Positions 43,779 through 54,511 of a DNA stretch of 64,000 bases are shown in pieces. Location of the stretch: contig NZ_CP047946.1 in NCBI RefSeq assembly GCF_014279655.1, positions 124,001 through 188,000 on the forward strand. Reading direction: 5' to 3'. Within the stretch, counting starts at the first letter, position 1. Each line of letters starts with the position of its first letter. The stretch is from Synechococcus sp. ROS8604. Lineage in GTDB: Bacteria > Cyanobacteriota > Cyanobacteriia > PCC-6307 > Cyanobiaceae. Under the pieces are notes generated by a model. That model saw only the letters and a program-made list of their open reading frames with translations, had not been told where the DNA came from and did not search any database. Both the position numbers and the translations under genes were made by a program.

Positions 43779-45058
43779 CGGGCCAAGCGCAGCCCAGCCG
43801 CCATCCAGCGGCTAGAAGGAGCAAAAAAGTTCCGGTAGGTGTTGCGGGAGTGGCCATCCGGGGTGAGCTGACTGCTGCCCCGCAACACGAATTGGGAGGT
43901 CATGAACTTGCCGTTGTACTCGCCAACGGCTCCTTTGGCCGGCTGAAATCCGGGATAAGGCCTGTAGGGACTCGCTGTCCATTGCCAAAGCTCAGCATGG
44001 CTTTGCATGAGCTGAAGTCCCTGCTCCTTGGCGCCCCTCTCCCATTCGGCCTCCGTTGGTAGGCGAGATCCAGCCCAGCGTGCATAGGCATCGGCTTCAA
44101 ACCAGCTGAGATGGCGTACCGGGCGATGGGCCTCCAACGGGCAGCGGCCTGCCAGGGTGAATTCCCAGGCCCAGGCTGACGGGTCTCGCTGTTGTTGAGC
44201 ACGCTTCTGTTCATCCCACTCTTGGCGCCAATAGCGCGGTGCTTGCCATTGCCGCTCTGAGCGGATGGCCCAGCCTTCACTCATCCAGAGTTCGGGGCGT
44301 TCATAGCCGCCGTCCGCGATAAAGGCCTTGTACTCGCCGTTGCTCACCAAGCGATCCGCGAGGGCATAGGGCTCGAGCCAAACGCGATGACGGGGTTCCT
44401 CATTGTCGAAATGAAAGGGGTGGGCGTTGTGGGTGCTGTTTGGCTCGATGTCCTGGCCGATCTCCACCAGGCCCCCCGCACAGGGCAGCCAAACGGGAGC
44501 TGTTAGGTCATCCGTTGTTCCGTTAGGAGAAGAGTCTTCGGGCTCCGGCCAATCCGTTCGGTAGGCCGGTTCCAAGGGCTGACGGCTGAAGGCATCGAGA
44601 AGATCCATCAACATCAATTCCTGATGCTGTTGCTCGTGTTGAAGGCCCAGTTCGACGAGTTCCAGCCAGGGGGAAGGGGAGTCGCCGTTGCTTTGAAGCA
44701 GATCCTCCAGGGCCTGGTCCACTTTGTGGCGCCAAGCGATCACCTCTTTCATCGGCGGCCGGCTGAGTAAACCCCTCTGCGGTCTGGGTTGCCGAGGGCC
44801 AACCGCTTCGTAATAGGAATTGAATAAGTAGTTCCAGCGAGGATCGGCTCCCTCGTACCCAGGGCAGTGGGGGATCAGAACAAAGGTTTCGAAAAACCAG
44901 GTGGTGTGGGCGAGATGCCATTTAGGGGGGCTCGCATCGGCCATGCCCTGGAGGCAGAGATCTTCGGCTTCAAGCGGCTCAATCAACACTTCGCTGGTGC
45001 GGCGCACGTCCATCAGCCGGCGGATCAGCGTGCCGGAGTCCATGGCGGGTTGATGCAC
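43775..45058 (-). CDS. egtB: Ergothioneine biosynthesis sulfoxide synthase EgtB
   Basis: A 427-residue fusion of an N-terminal DinB-like domain and a C-terminal formylglycine-enzyme-like domain. Iron ligands are likely the histidine in KWHLAHTTWFFETF and the pair in QHEQQHQELMLMDLL. The C-terminal domain has RLPTEAEWERGAKEQG and NGKFMTSQFVLRGSS. It joins hercynine to a thiol donor (cysteine or gamma-glutamylcysteine depending on type). GTG 45058 follows AAGG at suitable distance. ATG 45043 is an alternative. Confidence 0.93.
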   Translation of the reverse strand: MHQPAMDSGTLIRRLMDVRRTSEVLIEPLEAEDLCLQGMADASPPKWHLAHTTWFFETFVLIPHCPGYEGADPRWNYLFNSYYEAVGPRQPRPQRGLLSRPPMKEVIAWRHKVDQALEDLLQSNGDSPSPWLELVELGLQHEQQHQELMLMDLLDAFSRQPLEPAYRTDWPEPEDSSPNGTTDDLTAPVWLPCAGGLVEIGQDIEPNSTHNAHPFHFDNEEPRHRVWLEPYALADRLVSNGEYKAFIADGGYERPELWMSEGWAIRSERQWQAPRYWRQEWDEQKRAQQQRDPSAWAWEFTLAGRCPLEAHRPVRHLSWFEADAYARWAGSRLPTEAEWERGAKEQGLQLMQSHAELWQWTASPYRPYPGFQPAKGAVGEYNGKFMTSQFVLRGSSQLTPDGHSRNTYRNFFAPSSRWMAAGLRLAR

Positions 45059-45140
45059 GAAATAGTGACCTTAGGGAGGCCAGGCTGCGGGTGCTTTCCC
45101 AAAACTCGCCCTAGCATCAGCCCATTTAGGCAATGTCGTT

Positions 45141-47201
45141 GTGATCGGCACGCTGCTGGCTGAGCGCTACCGCTTGGATCAATGTCTGACCTCAGACACG
45201 TCCGCACCCCAGGGGCAGCTTTGGCGTGGAACGGATGTGTTGGCCTTAGATGCGCCAGTGGCACTGCGGCAGCTGCAGGATCCTGATGCGCAAGACCGCT
45301 TTCGCCAGCTTTGGCCGGCCATGCAATCGGTTCTCCATCCGCTGATCCCACGCTTTGGAGGACTGCTGGAGGACTTGGATTCGCTCTGGCTGGTGAGGGA
45401 GTGGCAGGAAGGATCCAGCTTTGGCCAAATCCAGCAGCAGCGGCGTGAGCGTCAGCTGGTGTTCGGTGGCGGTGAAGTGCTGTTGCTGTTGCGTCAGCTT
45501 CTTCCAGTGTTAGGCGTTCTCCATGGCAAGGGACTGGTCCATGGAGACATCAATCCCAGCAATCTTCTTCGCCGGGATCAGGATGGGCTGCCGCTGTTGC
45601 TGGATTTTGGCCTGCTTCAAAAACTCGGCACCGCCCCGCTCCTCGGAGCCACGGCTGGTTATGCCCCGAGGGCACAAGGCCGCGGCGAGCTGGCCGCTCC
45701 CTGGATGGATGTTCATGCTCTTGGCGTGACCGCACTGACGTTGCTGAGTGGACGGGCCCCGGAGGCCTTGCTGCCCGCTGATGCCAGCGAATGGCCATGC
45801 CCCCCAGAGCTCGAACTCCATGAGGGCTTCCGCGATGTGTTGGAACGGATGCTGAGCGAGCTGCCAGGTCGCCGTTTTGAGCAGGCCGCGGAGGTCTTGC
45901 AGGCCTTGAAAGCGGTTCCCATGCCGGAATCGACGGGGCCGATGCCGAGTTCGGAACGAACGGTTGTGCTGGCGCCTGTGCTGCTGCCCTCTCCTGAACG
46001 TCCTGGCGTGGAGCCGGAGGCTGATGGTCCCTCGTCTCCTGAGCCTCGCCGGCGTCAACGCGCCGATGAGCGCCAAATGGCGGCGGAAGGACGGCTATGG
46101 CCCGTGGTGATCGCCCTGTTGATGTCAGCGGTGGTGGGCACGGCCATCGGTTGGTTCCTCCTCAGCCGGGGTAACGCCCCGTCTGGTGTCCCATCCACCG
46201 AGCGTGATGTGGTGGGCCGCTCGCCGACGGCCAGCCTGCCGCCTGCAGAAGTGGATCAGCGTCAACAACTGCTGAGTCGATTGAGAGCGTTGCAAGTGGA
46301 CCGCAGCTGGTTCCTGGAGCTTGTGGATGCCAGCCTGTTGGCCCGTTTCCCGGAGCGGAGCGGTCGCTTGCCCAGTGATTCCCTTGAGGATGCTCCCCTG
46401 CGCCAGGTTTGGAATGAGTTGGCCAACGAGTGGCTAGCCAGGGTGGAGCAGCTGCCTCCTGGGCTGCGTCGTCGCCTGGGGAAACTCGATCAAAAAGATT
46501 GGCAGACCCAACGTCAGGCCCTCGTGACGCAAGGGGTGAATGACAGGGTGGTGGAGCAGCTGGTCTCCGTGGCGGCCAACACCCTGTTGCCAGGTGTGGC
46601 CTCGGGTGCCAAGCCACCAGAACCCTTCCGGCAGCTTTGGTACGCCGCTGCCTTGCGCAGTCTGGAGGAGGTCAAGATTGAAAAATTGAAGGCAGGGGCT
46701 GAGATGGCCACCGTGCTTTCCAGTCGGGTACCAGCCGATAGCGCGCGCCTGATTTCCATTCAGGTGCCGGCCAATCGTCGGCTGGTGCTCGGGATTAACG
46801 GAACACCGTTGATGCAGATGACCGTCTATGCCGCTGACGGCTCAGTTGCTGCAGAACGGGGCCCTTTGCGAGTGGTCACCCTGGAGGCTGATGTGGGCAC
46901 ACCTGTGCAGGTGCTCGTGACGAATGAAGGTGTCGCATCCGGCCTGTTGACCTTGTCCTGTCGTGCGGATCTTCCGACTCCGACCCCTGCACCGAAAGCC
47001 GTGTCGAAACCGCTGCCAAGGGTGGATCTCAATCCGATTGCCGATCCGGCGACTGGAGCGCAGGGACCGGTGGAGTCTTTACCAGAACCCCCTGGGCCGA
47101 AGCCAGCAGACGTGAAGGAGGAGGTTTCCCAAGAACCATCTGCCCAAGAGCAAGCGGTCCAAGAGCCCTCCGCTGAGCCAGAAGGGCTGAGGGGTCAGTA
47201 G
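45141..47201 (+). CDS. Serine/threonine kinase-like membrane protein
   Basis: A 686-residue protein with an N-terminal kinase fold (about 1-260), a proline-rich linker, one membrane helix ([20 protein letters not shown] near 320-340) and a large likely periplasmic domain. The catalytic loop reads [12 protein letters not shown] and the magnesium motif LLLDFG, both usable. The ATP-anchoring position reads VALRQLQD, with arginine in place of the usual lysine, so activity is doubtful. The C-terminal part holds a predicted beta domain ([20 protein letters not shown]). Divergent from egtB and overlapping smpB by 7 bases at the end. Confidence 0.82.
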   Translation: MIGTLLAERYRLDQCLTSDTSAPQGQLWRGTDVLALDAPVALRQLQDPDAQDRFRQLWPAMQSVLHPLIPRFGGLLEDLDSLWLVREWQEGSSFGQIQQQRRERQLVFGGGEVLLLLRQLLPVLGVLHGKGLVHGDINPSNLLRRDQDGLPLLLDFGLLQKLGTAPLLGATAGYAPRAQGRGELAAPWMDVHALGVTALTLLSGRAPEALLPADASEWPCPPELELHEGFRDVLERMLSELPGRRFEQAAEVLQALKAVPMPESTGPMPSSERTVVLAPVLLPSPERPGVEPEADGPSSPEPRRRQRADERQMAAEGRLWPVVIALLMSAVVGTAIGWFLLSRGNAPSGVPSTERDVVGRSPTASLPPAEVDQRQQLLSRLRALQVDRSWFLELVDASLLARFPERSGRLPSDSLEDAPLRQVWNELANEWLARVEQLPPGLRRRLGKLDQKDWQTQRQALVTQGVNDRVVEQLVSVAANTLLPGVASGAKPPEPFRQLWYAAALRSLEEVKIEKLKAGAEMATVLSSRVPADSARLISIQVPANRRLVLGINGTPLMQMTVYAADGSVAAERGPLRVVTLEADVGTPVQVLVTNEGVASGLLTLSCRADLPTPTPAPKAVSKPLPRVDLNPIADPATGAQGPVESLPEPPGPKPADVKEEVSQEPSAQEQAVQEPSAEPEGLRGQ

Positions 47202-47689
47202 CGGGCGATGGCCTCCCGTGTTTCCTTCTTGACCTGCTTGTCTTTGGCAGCGGCCCGTTTGTCATGGAGCTTGCGTCCCTTGCCCAGGCCGATGGTCACC
47301 TTGATCCATGACCCCTGCAGGTGCAAATTGAGAGGAATCAGGGTAAGCCCTTTTTGTTCCAGGTGACCGCGCAATTTGTCGATTTCGCGGCGATGGGCGA
47401 GTAGCCGCCTCACCCGCAGTGGCTCGTGATTGAAATAGCGGCTGGCGTGGGTGTGCGGGGAGATGTGAACGTTGTGGAGGTGCAGTTCTCCGCGCCTGAT
47501 CAGGCAGAAGCCATCGCGCAGATTGGCTTGCCCCGCGCGCACCGATTTCACCTCAGTCCCCAGAAGTTCGATTCCCGTTTCTAGGGTTTCGAGGATTTCG
47601 TACTGGTGTCTTGCCAGCCGATTGTCGGCCAGCAGGCGATTGGCCGCTGCTCTCGCCGCTGCACTCTTTTTGCCGCCTCCCTTGCCCAT
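47195..47689 (-). CDS. smpB: SsrA-binding protein SmpB
   Basis: A 164-residue protein with the SmpB core: [42 protein letters not shown] and [20 protein letters not shown], and a basic C-terminal tail. It brings tmRNA to stalled ribosomes. It is divergent from ruvB. Confidence 0.95.
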   Translation of the reverse strand: MGKGGGKKSAAARAAANRLLADNRLARHQYEILETLETGIELLGTEVKSVRAGQANLRDGFCLIRRGELHLHNVHISPHTHASRYFNHEPLRVRRLLAHRREIDKLRGHLEQKGLTLIPLNLHLQGSWIKVTIGLGKGRKLHDKRAAAKDKQVKKETREAIARY

Positions 47690-47753
47690 CTCGCGTCAGG
47701 CCCTACGGCCGATCGGTCTCCTGACCTTATCCAGCTATCGGTACCCTTCGACC

Positions 47754-48833
47754 ATGGCGATTGTTTCTTCCAACGCTGGATCCTCCAAGGGAGCTCTCCG
47801 ACCGAAGCTGTCGCGGGTGGTGGATGCAACGCGTCAACATGATGAATCGGCCGAGCTGAGCGCCACGAAGGAAGACGGTCTTAGGCCGCGGCGTCTCGAC
47901 GATTACATCGGTCAGCGTGAACTCAAACAGGTGTTGGGGATTGCCATTCAGGCGGCGATTGGTAGGGGTGAGGCCCTCGACCATGTGTTGCTCTATGGCC
48001 CTCCCGGCTTGGGCAAAACCACGATGGCGATGGTGTTGGCGGAAGAACTGGGGGTCACCTGCCGGATCACCAGCGCTCCGGCCTTGGAGCGCCCTCGCGA
48101 CATTGTTGGCTTGCTCGTGAATTTGCAGCCGAAGGAGGTGTTGTTCATCGACGAAATTCATCGGCTCACCCGCGTTGCCGAAGAGCTCCTTTATCCAGCG
48201 ATGGAAGACCGGCGCCTGGATCTCACCGTTGGCAAGGGAAGTACGGCGCGAACGCGAGCCCTGGAATTGCCGCCCTTCACCCTGGTGGGCGCCACCACAA
48301 GGGCCGGTGCACTGAGTTCTCCCCTGCGCGATCGCTTTGGACTGATTCAGCGCCTGGAGTTTTACGGCCAAGATGATTTGCAAGCGATCGTGATGCGGGC
48401 TGCGGGTTTGCTCGCGCTGCAGCTTTCGCCTGAGGCTTGCGCCGAGATTGCCCGCCGTTGTCGGGGCACCCCTCGGATTGCCAACCGCCTGCTGCGCCGG
48501 GTGCGGGATGTGGCCTGTGTGCGTGAGGTGTTTGGCTGCATCGATGTGCAATTGGTGGATGAAGCACTCACCCTGCATCGTGTGGATGGCAAGGGCCTTG
48601 ATGCCAGCGATCGTCGCCTGTTGGAGCTGTTGCTTCAGTCCCATGGAGGCGGCCCGGTCGGTCTCGACACCTTGGCCGCGGCGCTAGGCGAGGATCCCAC
48701 CACCTTGGAAGCCGTGGTGGAGCCCTACTTGCTGCAGCTCGGTTTCCTTCAGCGCACGCCCCGTGGACGGGTGGTGACCGCTGCTGGCCGAGGCCACCTG
48801 GGCTGGCCCGCGGATGAGGGAGATGCGGCATGA
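47754..48833 (+). CDS. ruvB: Holliday junction branch-migration helicase RuvB
   Basis: The ATG at 47754 gives 359 residues. The ATPase has Walker [18 protein letters not shown], Walker [11 protein letters not shown], sensor 1 [21 protein letters not shown] and the arginine finger region [15 protein letters not shown], followed by the C-terminal winged helix ([19 protein letters not shown]). The frame extending upstream lies over smpB and is not used. Confidence 0.96.
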   Translation: MAIVSSNAGSSKGALRPKLSRVVDATRQHDESAELSATKEDGLRPRRLDDYIGQRELKQVLGIAIQAAIGRGEALDHVLLYGPPGLGKTTMAMVLAEELGVTCRITSAPALERPRDIVGLLVNLQPKEVLFIDEIHRLTRVAEELLYPAMEDRRLDLTVGKGSTARTRALELPPFTLVGATTRAGALSSPLRDRFGLIQRLEFYGQDDLQAIVMRAAGLLALQLSPEACAEIARRCRGTPRIANRLLRRVRDVACVREVFGCIDVQLVDEALTLHRVDGKGLDASDRRLLELLLQSHGGGPVGLDTLAAALGEDPTTLEAVVEPYLLQLGFLQRTPRGRVVTAAGRGHLGWPADEGDAA

Positions 48834-49639
48834 GCATGGATCTCAAGCGTTGGTTCTCCGTCTTGTTGGTTGCCTTCGGGGTCGTGCTGTTCCTGGGTGC
48901 CGATCCGGTTCTGGCTGAATCGCTTCCTAAGGATCAGCACCGTCAGTTGTTTGAACAGGCCCTGCGCTTCAGCCGTCAGGGTGACCCGCAGCAGGCCCTC
49001 GAGGGATGGGATCAGGTGCTGGAGCTGGCTCCGGATGACGCCGCTGCCTGGAGCAACCGCGGCAATGTGCGTTTGGTTTTAGGCGATACCGAGGGGGCGA
49101 TCGCCGATCAAACCAAGGCGATTGAGCTCGCTCCAGAGGAAGCTGATCCCCACCTCAATCGAGGCACGGCTGAGGAGGCCTTACAGGATTGGACGGCAGC
49201 CGAGCAGGATTACAACTGGATTTTGAAGCGGGATCCTCAAGATGCTTCAGCGCTCTACAACCTCGGCAACGTGCGCGGCTCTGAAGGTGATTGGGAATCC
49301 GCTGAAGCCCTCTATGGGCGCGCCGCTGAGGCCCGTCCTGGGTTTGCAATGGCGCGCTCCAGCAGGGCGTTGGCCCTTTACCAACTCGAAGCTTTTGAAG
49401 AAGCTGAGCGGGAGATGCGCAACTTGATCCGTCGTTATCCAATGTTTGCGGATGCGCGGGCTGGCTTGAGTGCTCTGCTTTGGATCCGGGGCTCTAAGGG
49501 GGAAGCTGAAAGCAATTGGGCGGCGGCTTCCGGCTTGGATCCGAGTTATCGCGAGGCCGATTGGTTGCTAGAGGTGCGTCGTTGGCCTCCACGACCTGTT
49601 GCTGATTTACAGCGTTTTCTGGCTTTGGAAAGTCCATGA
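48830..49639 (+). CDS. TPR-repeat protein with signal peptide
   Basis: A 269-residue protein starting in a 4-base overlap with ruvB. A signal peptide ([22 protein letters not shown]) is followed by tetratricopeptide repeats, for instance [19 protein letters not shown] and [19 protein letters not shown]. Similar lumen or periplasmic TPR proteins in cyanobacteria assist assembly of membrane complexes, but its partner is unknown. Confidence 0.88.
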   Translation: MSMDLKRWFSVLLVAFGVVLFLGADPVLAESLPKDQHRQLFEQALRFSRQGDPQQALEGWDQVLELAPDDAAAWSNRGNVRLVLGDTEGAIADQTKAIELAPEEADPHLNRGTAEEALQDWTAAEQDYNWILKRDPQDASALYNLGNVRGSEGDWESAEALYGRAAEARPGFAMARSSRALALYQLEAFEEAEREMRNLIRRYPMFADARAGLSALLWIRGSKGEAESNWAAASGLDPSYREADWLLEVRRWPPRPVADLQRFLALESP

Positions 49640-50814
49640 CCACCACCACCAATCCTCTTCTTAAAGCCAGGCTTGAGGCGATCTTGCCCGCGTTGATCGA
49701 GTTGCGACGCCATCTGCATTCCCATCCGGAACTGAGTGGGGAAGAGCACCAGACCGCGGCCTTGATTTCTGGAGAGTTGCGTCAGTGCGGCTGGCGTGTG
49801 CGAGAAGGGGTGGGGCGCACCGGGGTGATGGCGGAACTGGGGCCTCAAAGTGGGCCCCAGTTGGGTTTGCGCGTAGATATGGACGCGTTACCCGTAGAGG
49901 AGCGCACGGGTTTGGCCTATGCCTCCTTGCGGCAGGGAGTCATGCACGCCTGCGGTCATGACATTCACAGCTGTATTGGACTGGGGGTTGCGCGTTTGTT
50001 GGCGCAGGAGTCGTCCTTGCCCGTGGGGATGCGCCTGTTGTTTCAGCCTGCTGAGGAGCTTGCCCAAGGGGCCCGCTGGATGCGCGCTGACGGCGCCACT
50101 GATGGGCTCAACGCCCTGTTTGGCGTGCATGTGTTCCCCTCATTGCCGGTGGGCACGATCGGTGTACGCAGCGGCAGCCTGACGGCTGCTGCGGGAGAAC
50201 TGGAAATCGAGGTGATCGGTGAAGGCGGCCATGGCGCGCGGCCCCATCAATCAGTCGATGCGATTTGGATCGCAGCCCGGGTGGTGTCGGGATTGCAGGA
50301 GGCGATCAGTCGTCGCTTGGATGCCCTGCATCCGGTGGTGGTGAGCTTTGGAAAAATCGAGGGGGGCAAAGCCTTCAACGTGATCGCTGATCGGGTCACG
50401 CTCCTCGGCACGGTTCGCTGCCTCTGCGCAGACCTCCATGAACGCTTACCAGCTTGGATTGAGGAGACGGTGCAAGCCATTTGCGGGAGCTTTGGTGCCA
50501 GCGCCCGGGTTCGCTATCGCTGCATTGCACCCCCGGTTCGTAACGATCCCGCCCTCACTGCCTTGCTCGAGCGCAGTGCCGTTGAGCAATTGGGGGCAGA
50601 TCAAGTGCAACGCCTTGAGCAGCCTTCTCTTGGCGCCGAGGATTTTGCCGAACTGTTGCAGGATGTCCCCGGCAGCATGTTTCGCCTGGGGGTGGCGGGT
50701 CCTGATGGATGTGCAGCGCTCCACAACGGCCATTTCAATCCTGAGGAAGGGGCCCTGGGCGTGGGTGTGCAGGTGTTAACCGCTGCGATGTTGGCCTGGA
50801 CTCCCACACCATGA
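49636..50814 (+). CDS. M20-family amidohydrolase/peptidase
   Basis: A 392-residue metal-dependent amidohydrolase with LRRHLHSHPELSGEEHQTA, the metal sites MHACGHDIHSC and FQPAEELAQGARWM, EGGHGARPHQSVDAIW in the lid domain, and the last ligand region PSLGAEDFAELLQ. Relatives release acyl groups from N-acyl amino acids such as hippurate or indole-acetyl conjugates. The substrate is not clear. 4-base overlaps join it to both neighbours. Confidence 0.92.
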   Translation: MTTTTNPLLKARLEAILPALIELRRHLHSHPELSGEEHQTAALISGELRQCGWRVREGVGRTGVMAELGPQSGPQLGLRVDMDALPVEERTGLAYASLRQGVMHACGHDIHSCIGLGVARLLAQESSLPVGMRLLFQPAEELAQGARWMRADGATDGLNALFGVHVFPSLPVGTIGVRSGSLTAAAGELEIEVIGEGGHGARPHQSVDAIWIAARVVSGLQEAISRRLDALHPVVVSFGKIEGGKAFNVIADRVTLLGTVRCLCADLHERLPAWIEETVQAICGSFGASARVRYRCIAPPVRNDPALTALLERSAVEQLGADQVQRLEQPSLGAEDFAELLQDVPGSMFRLGVAGPDGCAALHNGHFNPEEGALGVGVQVLTAAMLAWTPTP

Positions 50815-51041
50815 GCCGTCAATCCAGGACAAGGATCCACATCGTGTTGTCTCTGGCGGCACCGCTGATGGTGCTGCTTGGCGTGTCGGCAATGCTGCAG
50901 CGAGAGGGGCCCGACAGCTGGCAAGCACTTCCTGCCATCCTTGTGGGATCTGGTTTGGTGATCCATGCCGTGGTGGGCCGTCGTCAGCGCCGCCATCAGT
51001 TGTTGATCGCCTTGCGCACCACCCGTTCTCAGGAGGATTGA
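50811..51041 (+). CDS. Small two-helix membrane protein
   Basis: A 76-residue protein with two hydrophobic helices (HIVLSLAAPLMVLLGVSAML and ALPAILVGSGLVIHAVVG) and a basic end. It resembles small picocyanobacterial membrane proteins (DUF3188-like, from memory). Its start overlaps the amidohydrolase stop by 4 bases, and it carries the AGGAGG site for the next gene. Confidence 0.7.
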   Translation: MSRQSRTRIHIVLSLAAPLMVLLGVSAMLQREGPDSWQALPAILVGSGLVIHAVVGRRQRRHQLLIALRTTRSQED

Positions 51042-51042
51042 G

Positions 51043-51672
51043 ATGGCCAGTAGCACCCCTGAACAGACCGCACCCAACCCTGAGGAGCTGCGCGTAGCGA
51101 TCGCGTCGGGTGACCCAGTGCAAGCGATGCCAGCCCTCGCGAAATTGCGAGCGCTGCCCGATTCAGACAACGACAGTGTTGTGATCCCCCTGCTGATTTT
51201 GGGGAGTGAGCAACAGGCATTTTTAGTGCGCTCCCTGAGCTGCAGCGGCCTGGGTTACCGGCGCAATGAGCAGGGCTGGGAGGTGCTGACGCGTCTGGTC
51301 TCGACAGACGAAGATCCCAATGTGCGCGCTGAAGCGGCGAATGCCTTGGCGAGCTACGGGGTGGAGCGATCCTGGCCCCTGTTGCGCGACAGCTTCGCGA
51401 AGGATGGCGCTTGGCTGGTGCGTTGCAGCATTCTCTCCGCTCTCGCTGAGCAACCTGGAATCAACCCGTCTTGGCTGCTGGATCTCGGCAGGCAAGCGAT
51501 CGCCGACGCCGACGGAACTGTGCGGGTGAGTGGTGCGGAAATCTTGGCCCGGGTGGTGCGTGAGCAGGGCGGAGATGCCCATGGATCTGAAGCAAGGGGG
51601 CTGCTTCAGCCGTTGCAGCAGGACGCGGATCACCGTGTAGTGGCTGCTGCCCTGAATGGTTTGCAGCCCTGA
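51043..51672 (+). CDS. HEAT-repeat protein
   Basis: A 209-residue helical repeat protein. Units such as EDPNVRAEAANALASYG and DGTVRVSGAEILARVVREQG have the HEAT/armadillo pattern seen in phycobilisome lyase-like and assembly proteins. The 5' AGGAGG at 51031-51036 is a strong ribosome-binding site inside the previous gene. No catalytic motif. The function is unknown. Confidence 0.85.
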   Translation: MASSTPEQTAPNPEELRVAIASGDPVQAMPALAKLRALPDSDNDSVVIPLLILGSEQQAFLVRSLSCSGLGYRRNEQGWEVLTRLVSTDEDPNVRAEAANALASYGVERSWPLLRDSFAKDGAWLVRCSILSALAEQPGINPSWLLDLGRQAIADADGTVRVSGAEILARVVREQGGDAHGSEARGLLQPLQQDADHRVVAAALNGLQP

Positions 51673-51723
51673 AAGCAGAAGTGCACCAGACCTGAAAAGC
51701 GTTGCTAGCTTTCAAAGACCACT

Positions 51724-51806
51724 AGGGGTGCCCTGTCTTTCCTTGCGATCGTTGGGGCTGAGATCACACCCTCTGAACTTGATCCGGGTCATGCCGGCGC
51801 AGGGAA
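51724..51806 (+). promoter_or_regulatory. TPP riboswitch upstream of thiC
   Basis: The conserved thiamine pyrophosphate (THI-box) parts are visible in order: AGGGGTGCCC, the pyrimidine-sensor core GGGGCTGAGAT with ACACCC closing, TGAACTTGATCCGGGTCATG, and CCGGCGCAGGGAAG. It lies about 60 bases before the thiC start and should reduce thiC expression when TPP is plentiful. Confidence 0.95.
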
Positions 51807-51867
51807 GTGAACGATGTGATCTTCGGCTGTTTGGTCGGCTCCTGGCAATCCCGCTGCTGCCAAGGAC

Positions 51868-53271
51868 ATGCGTACTGAATGGGTTTCCGCTCGCAAGGGC
51901 CAGGCCAATGTGTCTCAGATGCATTACGCCCGTAAGGGTGTGGTGACGGAGGAAATGGCCTATGTGGCCACGATCGAGAACCTTCCGGAATCCCTCGTGA
52001 TGGAAGAGGTGGCGCGCGGTCGGATGATCATTCCCGCCAATGTCAATCACACCAATTTGGAGCCGATGGCGATCGGCATCGCCAGCAAGTGCAAGGTGAA
52101 CGCCAACATTGGTGCGTCTCCCAATGCGTCGGATGCAGCGGAGGAGGTGAACAAGCTGAAGTTGGCTGTGAAATATGGCGCCGACACCGTGATGGATCTG
52201 TCCACTGGCGGCGTGAACCTGGATGAAGTGCGGACGGCAATTATTGGCGCCTCATCCGTTCCGATTGGCACGGTGCCTGTGTATCAGGCCTTGGAAAGTG
52301 TGCACGGCTCGATCGAGAAACTCGATGAAGATGACTTCCTGCACATCATCGAAAAGCATTGCCAACAGGGCGTTGATTACCAGACGATTCATGCTGGCCT
52401 GTTGATTGAACATCTCCCCAAAGTGAAGGGACGTCTCACCGGAATTGTGAGCCGAGGCGGCGGAATTTTGGCCCAGTGGATGTTGTATCACCACCGTCAA
52501 AATCCTTTGTTCACGCGTTTTGACGACATTTGCGAGATTTTTAAGCGCTACGACTGCACCTTCTCCTTAGGAGATTCCTTGCGTCCTGGTTGCCAGCATG
52601 ATGCTTCCGATGCGGCCCAGCTCGCTGAACTGAAAACGCTCGGTGAGCTCACCCGCCGGGCTTGGAAGCACGACGTGCAAGTGATGGTGGAGGGTCCAGG
52701 CCATGTGCCCCTGGATCAAATTGAATTCAACGTGAAAAAGCAAATGGAGGAGTGCGATGAAGCGCCCTTCTATGTGCTCGGTCCGTTGGTGACCGATATC
52801 GCTCCTGGCTACGACCACATCACCTCAGCGATTGGTGCGGCGATGGCCGGTTGGCACGGCACCGCGATGCTTTGCTACGTGACGCCGAAGGAGCACCTTG
52901 GTCTTCCCAATGCAGAAGATGTGCGCGAGGGGCTGATTGCCTACAAGATTGCAGCTCATGCTGCTGATATCGCTCGTCATCGTCCTGGTGCGAGGGATCG
53001 TGATGATGAACTGAGCCGGGCCCGTTACAACTTTGACTGGAACAAGCAGTTTGAGTTGTCTTTAGATCCTGAGCGTGCGAAGGAGTATCACGATGAAACC
53101 CTGCCAGCAGACATCTACAAACAAGCTGAGTTCTGCTCGATGTGCGGGCCCAAGCACTGCCCGATGCAAACCAAGATCACCGATGAGGATCTTGCTGGCT
53201 TGGAAGATGTGCTGAAGGCGAAAAGTGGTGCTGGTGAATTAGCTGGTGTGAAGCAACAGAAGGAATCCTGA
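51868..53271 (+). CDS. thiC: Phosphomethylpyrimidine synthase ThiC
   Basis: A 467-residue radical SAM enzyme that makes the pyrimidine half of thiamine from AIR. Typical parts are [17 protein letters not shown] at the start, [35 protein letters not shown], and the C-terminal iron-sulfur site [11 protein letters not shown]. The length fits the short bacterial form. It is controlled by the TPP riboswitch just upstream. Confidence 0.97.
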   Translation: MRTEWVSARKGQANVSQMHYARKGVVTEEMAYVATIENLPESLVMEEVARGRMIIPANVNHTNLEPMAIGIASKCKVNANIGASPNASDAAEEVNKLKLAVKYGADTVMDLSTGGVNLDEVRTAIIGASSVPIGTVPVYQALESVHGSIEKLDEDDFLHIIEKHCQQGVDYQTIHAGLLIEHLPKVKGRLTGIVSRGGGILAQWMLYHHRQNPLFTRFDDICEIFKRYDCTFSLGDSLRPGCQHDASDAAQLAELKTLGELTRRAWKHDVQVMVEGPGHVPLDQIEFNVKKQMEECDEAPFYVLGPLVTDIAPGYDHITSAIGAAMAGWHGTAMLCYVTPKEHLGLPNAEDVREGLIAYKIAAHAADIARHRPGARDRDDELSRARYNFDWNKQFELSLDPERAKEYHDETLPADIYKQAEFCSMCGPKHCPMQTKITDEDLAGLEDVLKAKSGAGELAGVKQQKES

Positions 53272-53277
53272 GGTTGA

Positions 53278-53303
53278 GGCAGGTTGGCCTTGGTCAACCT
53301 GCC
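53278..53303 (+). terminator. Hairpin after thiC, possible terminator
   Basis: Perfect 9-base arms GGCAGGTTG/CAACCTGCC with an 8-base loop lie 6 bases past the thiC stop. There is no T run after the stem, so it is either a weak terminator or an RNA-stabilising hairpin. Confidence 0.5.
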
Positions 53304-53547
53304 AGCATAAAAGATTGCTTTGGTGAGTGGGAATGTGATTGGATAAAGTTAAAATATAGTCAATGGATGTGATGCTTACTCTAAGGATTGATTTGAGATT
53401 CAGTGCATTTTCCGTCAGTTTGGACTGATTTTAAGTTTGCCTTTGAAGTAGTTTATTGTTTGATCCATCCCAGTCTCAAGTTTTATCGTTGGCTGCTAAT
53501 GCAATTGATTTGTAGCCGGTTCAATGATCGGCTGCCTTTGTATGGGA
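53304..53547. other. AT-rich spacer at the edge of the island
   Basis: About 240 bases of AT-rich DNA follow the thiC hairpin. Short frames exist on the plus strand but none has a recognisable product or ribosome-binding site. It marks the junction between core genes and the accessory island. Confidence 0.5.
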
Positions 53548-54365
53548 TCATCCACAGGCAAATCTCTGTGAGCAATCGAAAGTGATCGATTGACTTTTTT
53601 GTCTAATTAGTTCGGCGAGTTCTAAAATTGTGAATTCATTTTGATTGCCGATATTGATTGGCCTTCTGTAGTCGCTATTCATAAGCCTGATCAATCCTTC
53701 GATTAAATCGTCTACATAGCAAAAAGAACGAGCTTGTTGCCTATTCCCATGAATTGTTAATGCTTCGCCACGGAGTGCTTGCACAATGAAGTTGCTGACA
53801 ACACGCCTATCATTGGGTAACTTCTTGGTCAGTAGGTATTAATGATACGGCTAATGCGTATTTCTGTTCCATGCATTCGCTTGTAATCCATGCAGAGTGT
53901 TTCTACAATGAGCTTGCCTTTGTCATAACAACTCCCACTCCGATGGTGATCACTGAGCTCCTATAGCTTTCCTGTTGTGGATGCACTTTTGGATCGCCAT
54001 ATACTTCACTAGTGCTCGCTAGTAGTAAGCGTGCTTTGGTTCGTCGAGCCAAGCCCAGCATGTTGTAGGTGCTTAAAAAGCTTGTCTTCGCTGTCATTAC
54101 CGGATTAAATTGGTAATGGATGGGTGAAGTTGGGCATGCAAGATGCCAAATCCGATCGATCTCAAGCTTGATTGGTTCAGTAACGTCGTGGCGGATTAGC
54201 TCGAAATTAGGATGGCCAATCCAGGACTGGATATTAATTTTCCTACCGGTTAAGTAGTCGTCTAGGCAGATGACTTATTCATCCGTCTGCATCAGTCTGT
54301 CAACTAAGAAGTGAGAGCTTAAGAATCCTGCGCAGCCAGTAACTGAATTTCTCGCTTTGAAGTCT
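53548..54365 (-). pseudogene. Broken UDP-glucuronate decarboxylase (UXS)
   Basis: Fragments in several minus-strand frames align in order with UDP-glucuronate decarboxylase. The NAD-binding start VTGCAGFLSSHFLVDRL is near 54340, then an in-frame stop (TAA near 54280). GRKINIQSWIGHPNFELIRH and DRIWHLACPTSPIHYQF follow, then LARRTKARLLLASTSEVYGD (54000-54060), [17 protein letters not shown] with another stop near 53835, and finally [20 protein letters not shown] (53690-53750). The C-terminal part is missing. It would have made UDP-xylose for surface sugars. Confidence 0.9.
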
Positions 54366-54511
54366 GAACTGGTTTAATAATTGTAGAAGTAGCGATAAAG
54401 AGCTGTCTCACTAGGCCGCTATTTATTTCGATGCATTTTGTGGACCCCAATTAGTATTGGGTAGATTTTGTTTTGCATTCACATTCTTCTGCATTGGTCA
54501 CTGCTTAACTT

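Noticed and set aside
21903-45058. Link between the cysteine dioxygenase gene and the ergothioneine operon
   Set aside because: Both concern sulfur, but they are about 20 kb apart, in separate operons, and ergothioneine synthesis does not need cysteine sulfinate.
47727-48644. 305-codon open frame antisense to ruvB
   Set aside because: It completely overlaps ruvB and has no protein-like motif.
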